From Strongyloides papillosus (lineage: Eukaryota; Nematoda; Chromadorea; Rhabditida; Strongyloididae): a stretch of DNA of 64,000 bases. The notes under the pieces were generated by a model. It had not been told where the DNA came from, made no database searches, and worked only from the letters and a program-made list of their open reading frames with translations. The stretch's first letter is position 1, and each line of letters starts with the position of its first letter. The stretch is taken from assembly GCA_005656395.1 (NCBI GenBank), contig SRSI01000038.1, forward strand, positions 744,001 to 808,000. The letters are read 5' to 3'. The translations under genes and the position numbers were made by a program. Positions 59,080 through 64,000 of the stretch are shown one piece after another.

Positions 59080-60790
59080 GTACACACAAAAAAAAAGACA
59101 CAGGTTTGCAAAAAATGTAATAAATTTGTCCCATCATTAAAATTCAAATTTTCTTTATTTGCGACTAATTTTGTCTCACTATTTCGCATATAAAAATTAC
59201 ATAGAAAATTAAAAAATTATTAAACATTAATTATTTAATATAAATCCAATATTTTTAAAACAACTTTTTTGTTTAAATTAATGAAAAAAATTTCAATCAT
59301 TCTTAAATTATTATAACATCGACATCTCATTTTTGAAATAAATAATATAGTATAGACAAACAGGAGTATTTAATATTTGTGCTTTATTAATAGTTTTTAG
59401 AAAAACAACTAAAAAAGGTAACTATTTGAATTTACTGGTTTTGGTATAATTTATTTATTTACATGATGTAAATTTTTTAACTATTAAATATTTTCTAAAA
59501 AATTTATGATATCGGTGAAAACAAAATCCCTAATTTTTTCATAGACTTTAAAGAATGCCAAATTTGTCGGTTAAAGTTGATTTTGTTTTAAAAACACACA
59601 CAGAAAAAAAAACACAAGTTTGCATAAAATGTAACAATTTGTCTCACCTAAAAAAATTTGATTTTTCTTGATTTGCGTCTAATTTTATCGCAATTATTTT
59701 GTAGATGAAAAATTAAAACAATAATTAGTGAATTATTAAAATAAGTTTCTCTTTTTTTAGTATACTACTTTTATTCCAGAACATAAGTTGTTTTCTACAA
59801 TACATTTTTAAATACAAGGTTAGAATTTAATTCTATGTAAAATTACAAACACTTTTATAAAAAAAACATTTTTAACATATTACAGTACATTTTATAAATA
59901 TTTTTTAATCGTTTGAATTATTATAAATTGTATTTTATAAAATTTTCACGTTTGATGCTCTAAATTGTTTTCATAATGTCTTTTGAACCCCAGAATTTAA
60001 GAGTTATCTACATCAAATATGCTATATCTTATGACATTTTGCGCCATCTTTTTTATCAATTTGCGCCATTTTTATCATTTTTGCTACATCTTTTTGACCA
60101 ATTTGCGCCATCTTTTTTCAGACGGTAGACATTCGTTTGTCCATGGTTACTCATATTTTTTCCTGTTTTAATGTCATTTCGCTTGATCACAGGTGACCAC
60201 GGGCAAGTTAATTTCCATCGTCTCTTTTTTAACTAAATTAGAGTAGGGGTCGCTGTAAAGTGCAATACCGTGTGTGAACTGAATCCAATGGAATAATTAA
60301 AAAATAAGTTAGTAAAAAATAAAAAAGAGTGCTTTTTCGCGCCCATATTATGTATGTTTCTTAAAAAAACCATTTTTGTTACCCAATGGACAAGCGAAAG
60401 TCACTTTTTCCAATTCAATTCCACTTTATTTTAATAATATTATCTTACTCTTTAACATACCTAAATTATGTTGAAAGATAATTTATTTGGTATGAAACAT
60501 ACATGTCGCAAAAATGTATTAAGATGGTGCAAATTGGTAAAAAAGATGGCGCAAAATGTCATAGGATGTAGCAAATTTTACAAATATGTAGCATATTTAA
60601 TGTAGTTGACTGTCAAATTCCATTTTCCATGTCTTTTAAAGATCATCTTTAAAAATCAAACTTATGAAAAGTTATAAAATAATATAGATTTTTATTTATA
60701 GTAAAAAAATAACGTTTACATATTTTAATTTAAAATAAGAACGAATACTAAAATAATATTTTTAATTAATAATACTTTGTTTGAGTAAAT
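59080..60790. repeat. Partial copies C/D of the segmental duplication (no tRNA)
   Basis: 59590-59984 matches 23800-24160 of copy A (ATTTTATCGCAATTATTT, then TTTTCTACAATACATTTC-like words). 60629-60790 continues with sequence like 46590-46700 of copy B (CTTATGAAAAGTTATA). 59090-59330 is a further diverged partial copy. The foldback element at 59985-60628 interrupts copy C. Confidence 0.6.
59985..60628. mobile_element. Foldback element, copy 2 (644 bp)
   Basis: Same family as 56352-57103, flanked by the direct repeat ATGTCTTTT (59976-59984, 60629-60637). The core is about 90% alike by eye, but the right-arm array has only about five 20-bp units instead of ten, so array length varies between copies. 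Confidence 0.78.
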
Positions 60791-60929
60791 AATTACTGTT
60801 TTTCTTTATTATTGTTGTGAAATTTTTAAACTTATTGTCCTTAATAGATTGTTTAAAATAATGATCTTTATTAAAACATCAATAATTTTACACGAAATTG
60901 ACCTTTAATAGCATTTCTATAACAAAAAG

Positions 60930-63900
60930 AAATAAGAAAAAAAATTTTGTCTCTCCCATAACTCCTCTCAAACTTAACCGATCTTTATGAGTAAATAGCC
61001 AAAAGATGTGTTTTTTTCTAACTTAGTGGGGAAGATAGGTCTCAAAAGTTTTTGGGCCATAATTGGCCATGTTATCTTTAAAAAACATCGTTTTTTTGGC
61101 CTTTTTTAGCGTAGATTTGACCAGGGGTAAACGTTATTTCAAAATAGATAATATATAACAGTTTATATACCATTTGAAAGGTCTACTACCAGAATAGGGG
61201 GGAAACACAATTCTATTGAATTATAACAAAAATTGGCGGAGTTATGATACAAAGAGTGGTGACCATTTTTAAAAAATGATTAAAAAGTTAAATAGTTATA
61301 ACTTAGTTAAAACTTGATGAAATGAAATAAAATAGTATCTGTTATATAGATATTAGTCTAACTTAAAAAACAAGTATCTAACGAACTTTATAGCTTAACT
61401 ATGAAAGAAGTTATATTAATTTGAATGTCAACTTTTTTGCCTTTTTTTCATTTTTATTGTAAAAATCAATTTTGTTCCAGACATAACTCTTTTCAAACTT
61501 GATCAATTTTTATGGTCAAGTAGTCATTTGATGTATTTTTTTTCAACTTAGGGGGGAAAATATGTCTCGAAACTTTTGGTTCATAACTGGCTAAATTATT
61601 TTTAGAAAACATCACTTTTTTAGACCCTTTTTTGTGTAGTTTTGTCTTTCGGATAACTTTTGTAAAAGTAAATGGAATGTTTTGATTTATAGCTCATTGG
61701 AAAGGTACAAGTATGGAATAAGGGGGAAACACAGCAGCAAAAAGATTAATAAAGTATCGGCCAAGTTATGGGTCAATAAGTGATAACCATTTTTTCAGCA
61801 AATAATAAAAATTTAAATAGTTCTTAAATAATGGAAACTTGAACAAATAAAGTAAACATAATTTTTTTAATAGATCTAGGTCTAACTTAAAAAATGAAAC
61901 TATTGCGAAGTTTATAGCTTATCTAGAAAACGATTTGTGCCAATTTTAATGTCATTTTCCTTGCATTTTTCCATTTTAATTGTAAAAATCAATTTTGTTC
62001 CAGACATAACACTTTTTTAACTCGATCAATTTTTATAGTCAAATAGTCATTTGATGTATTTTTTCCTAACTTAAAGGGGAAAATAAGTTACAAAACTTTT
62101 GGTTTACAATTTGACCAAGTTATGTTTAAAAAACACCAATTTTCCGAAACATTTTTGTATAGTTTTTTACCAGAAATAACTATTTTTAAAGTTAATGGAA
62201 TTTTATTGTTTATGACTCATTTGAAAGATACAATTCAGGAATAAGGAGGAAAATAAATACTTAAAAGATCTATAACAAAAAGAAATAAGGAAAAAAAATT
62301 TGTCTCTCTCATAACTCTCTTCAAATTCAACCGATTTTTATGGATAAATAGCCAAAAGATGTGTTTTTTTCTAACTTAGTGGGGAAGATGGGTCTTAAAA
62401 GTTTTTGGGCCATAATTGGCCATGTTATCTTTAAAAAACAGTGTTTTTTTGGCCTTTTTTAGCATAGTTTTGTACAGGAGATAACGTTATTTTAAAATAT
62501 ATAAGATACAATGGTTTATATATCATTTGAAAGGTCTAATTCCAGAATAGTGCGGAAACACAATTCTATTGAATTGTATTAGAAATTAGCTGAGTTATGG
62601 TCCAAAAAGTGGTGACCATTTCGAAAAAAAATCTTAAAAGATTAATAGTTGCAACATAGTCGTAACTTGACGAAACCAAATAAAAAAGTATCTATTATAT
62701 AGATCTACGTTTAACTTAAAAAATAAGGGTCTAACGAAGTTTGTAGCTCAACTACGAAAGAAGTTATATTAATTTGAATGTCGATTTTTTTGCTTTTTTT
62801 CCATTTTTATTGTAAAAATCAATTTTGTCTTCAGCATAACTTTTCTCAAACTCAATCGATTTTTATGGTTAAATAGTCATTTTATGTGTTTTGTTCTAAC
62901 TTAGTGCGGAAAATGGGTCTCAAAACGTTTGGTTCATAACTGACCAAATTATTTTTATAAAACATCACTTTTTTAGAGACGTTTTTGCATAGTTTTGTTC
63001 CAGAAATAACTCTTTTTAAAGTTAATGAAATTTTTTGGTCTATCACTCATTTGAGAGATACAACTCCAGAATAGTGCGGAAACACAGCAGCATAAGGATT
63101 GATAAAGAATTGGCCAAGTTATAGATCAACAAGTGATGACTATTTTTTTGGTAAAAATTAAAAAGTTAAATAGCTATTAATTAATAGAAACTTTATAGAA
63201 CTAATTAACTATGACTTGCTCATATAGATTTAAGTTTAACTTAAAAAATGAGACTATTGCAAAGTTTACAGCTTATCTAGAAGACGATTTATGCCAACTT
63301 TAGTGCCATTTTTCTTGCTTTTTTCCATTTCTTTTGTAAAAATCAATTTTGTTCCAGACATAACTCTTTTCAAACTTGATAATATTTTATGGCCAAATAC
63401 TCATTTGATGTATTTTTTTTCAACTTAGTGCGGAAAGTGGATCTCAAAACTTTTGGTTCATAACTGGACAAATTATTTTTAGAAAACATCACTTTTTTAG
63501 ACACTTTTTTGTATAGTTTTGTCTTTTGGATAACTTTTGTAAAAGTGAACGGATTTTTTTTGTTTTTTAACTCATTTGAAATGTTAAAGTTAGGAATAAG
63601 GGGGAAACTTAATAGAATTTAAATTAATAAAGAATTAGCAAAGTTATAGGTTAATAAGTGATGAGCATTTTTTTCGTAAAAATTAAAAAGTTAGATAGAT
63701 ATTATCTTATTAAAACTTTATAAAACTATGCGATATGGTTTTTTCTATATAGATTTAAGTCTAACTTAAAAAATGAGGCTATTTCGAATTTTATAGCTTA
63801 TCTATAAAACGATTTATGCAAATTTTAGTGTCATTTTTCTTGCTTTTTTCTATTTCTTTTGTAAAAGTCAATTTTGTTCTAGACATAACTCTTTTCAAAC

Positions 63901-64000
63901 TTGATTAATTTTTATGGTTAAATTGCTATTTGATGTATTTTTTTTCAACTTAGGAGGGAAATCAAATCTCGAAACTTTTGATCTATAATTGGCCAATTTA
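60930..64000 (+). repeat. Tandem satellite, about 520-bp monomers
   Basis: The anchor TTTTGG(T/G)(T/C)CATAACTGGCCA-like word recurs near 61040, 61577, 62095, 62400, 62925, 63450 and 63975. Spacings are 537, 518, 305, 525, 525 and 525. Two monomer types alternate: one has CTCTC(C/T)CATAACTC and AGCCAAAAGATGTG, the other TTCCAGACATAACTC and AGTCATTTGATGTA. The 305-bp step is a truncated monomer. The array continues past the right edge. No coding. Confidence 0.85.

Noticed and set aside
1..64000. CRISPR array, prokaryotic operons or prophage
   Set aside because: Introns, eukaryotic tRNA genes and eukaryotic transposons exclude a prokaryotic reading. The tandem arrays lack the uniform repeat-spacer pattern of CRISPR.

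Overview
This window is an extremely AT-rich nuclear segment of a eukaryote. The few protein genes have spliceosomal introns, mostly 40-50 nt long, and the tRNA-Leu(CAA) and tRNA-Ile(TAT) genes carry introns right after the anticodon, as in animals. An exocyst (Exo70) fragment, a DCAF11/WDR23-like WD40 protein, a copia element with an initiator-Met primer site, and Tigger and mariner transposons all fit a compact AT-rich animal. A clade IV-type nematode is my best guess, but the sequence alone does not settle it.

The first 15.5 kb is the gene-bearing and most disordered part. On the minus strand it holds a CK1/VRK-like kinase running off the left edge, a C-terminally truncated DCAF11-like gene, and a tiny three-exon gene 8 nt upstream of it. 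An N-terminal fragment of Exo70 follows on the plus strand. Two unrecognised genes, called X (445 aa, minus, 9223-10694) and Y (344 aa, plus, 11555-12629), sit head to head. Around them lie a dozen or more decayed partial copies of Y in both orientations and two copies of the promoter and start of X. The copies keep introns and flanking DNA, so they are genomic duplications, not retrocopies. One X copy abuts the break in the DCAF11-like gene.

From 16.8 to 43.5 kb the window holds a short membrane-protein gene with a PPPY tail (16866-17312), 11 tRNA genes, a small secreted basic protein gene (37753-38085) and much featureless AT-rich DNA. Two tRNA-Gly(TCC) genes are identical and lie in a diverged segmental duplication (about 22.8-28.0 kb and 42.9-47.0 kb). 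Related tRNA-less pieces lie at 59.1-60.8 kb. Three related copies have each received a different transposon: a 3.5-kb TIR element, an intact Tigger, and a foldback element. A complete copia retrotransposon (28923-33148) has 116-bp LTRs and a 5-bp target duplication.

From 46 kb to the end there is almost no coding DNA. It contains a 140-350-bp-period tandem array split by a decayed DD34D mariner, two copies of a foldback element whose arms are arrays of a 20-bp motif, and a tandem satellite of about 520-bp monomers (60930 to the right edge) with inverted or isolated relics further left. The right side looks like repeat-rich or heterochromatic DNA.
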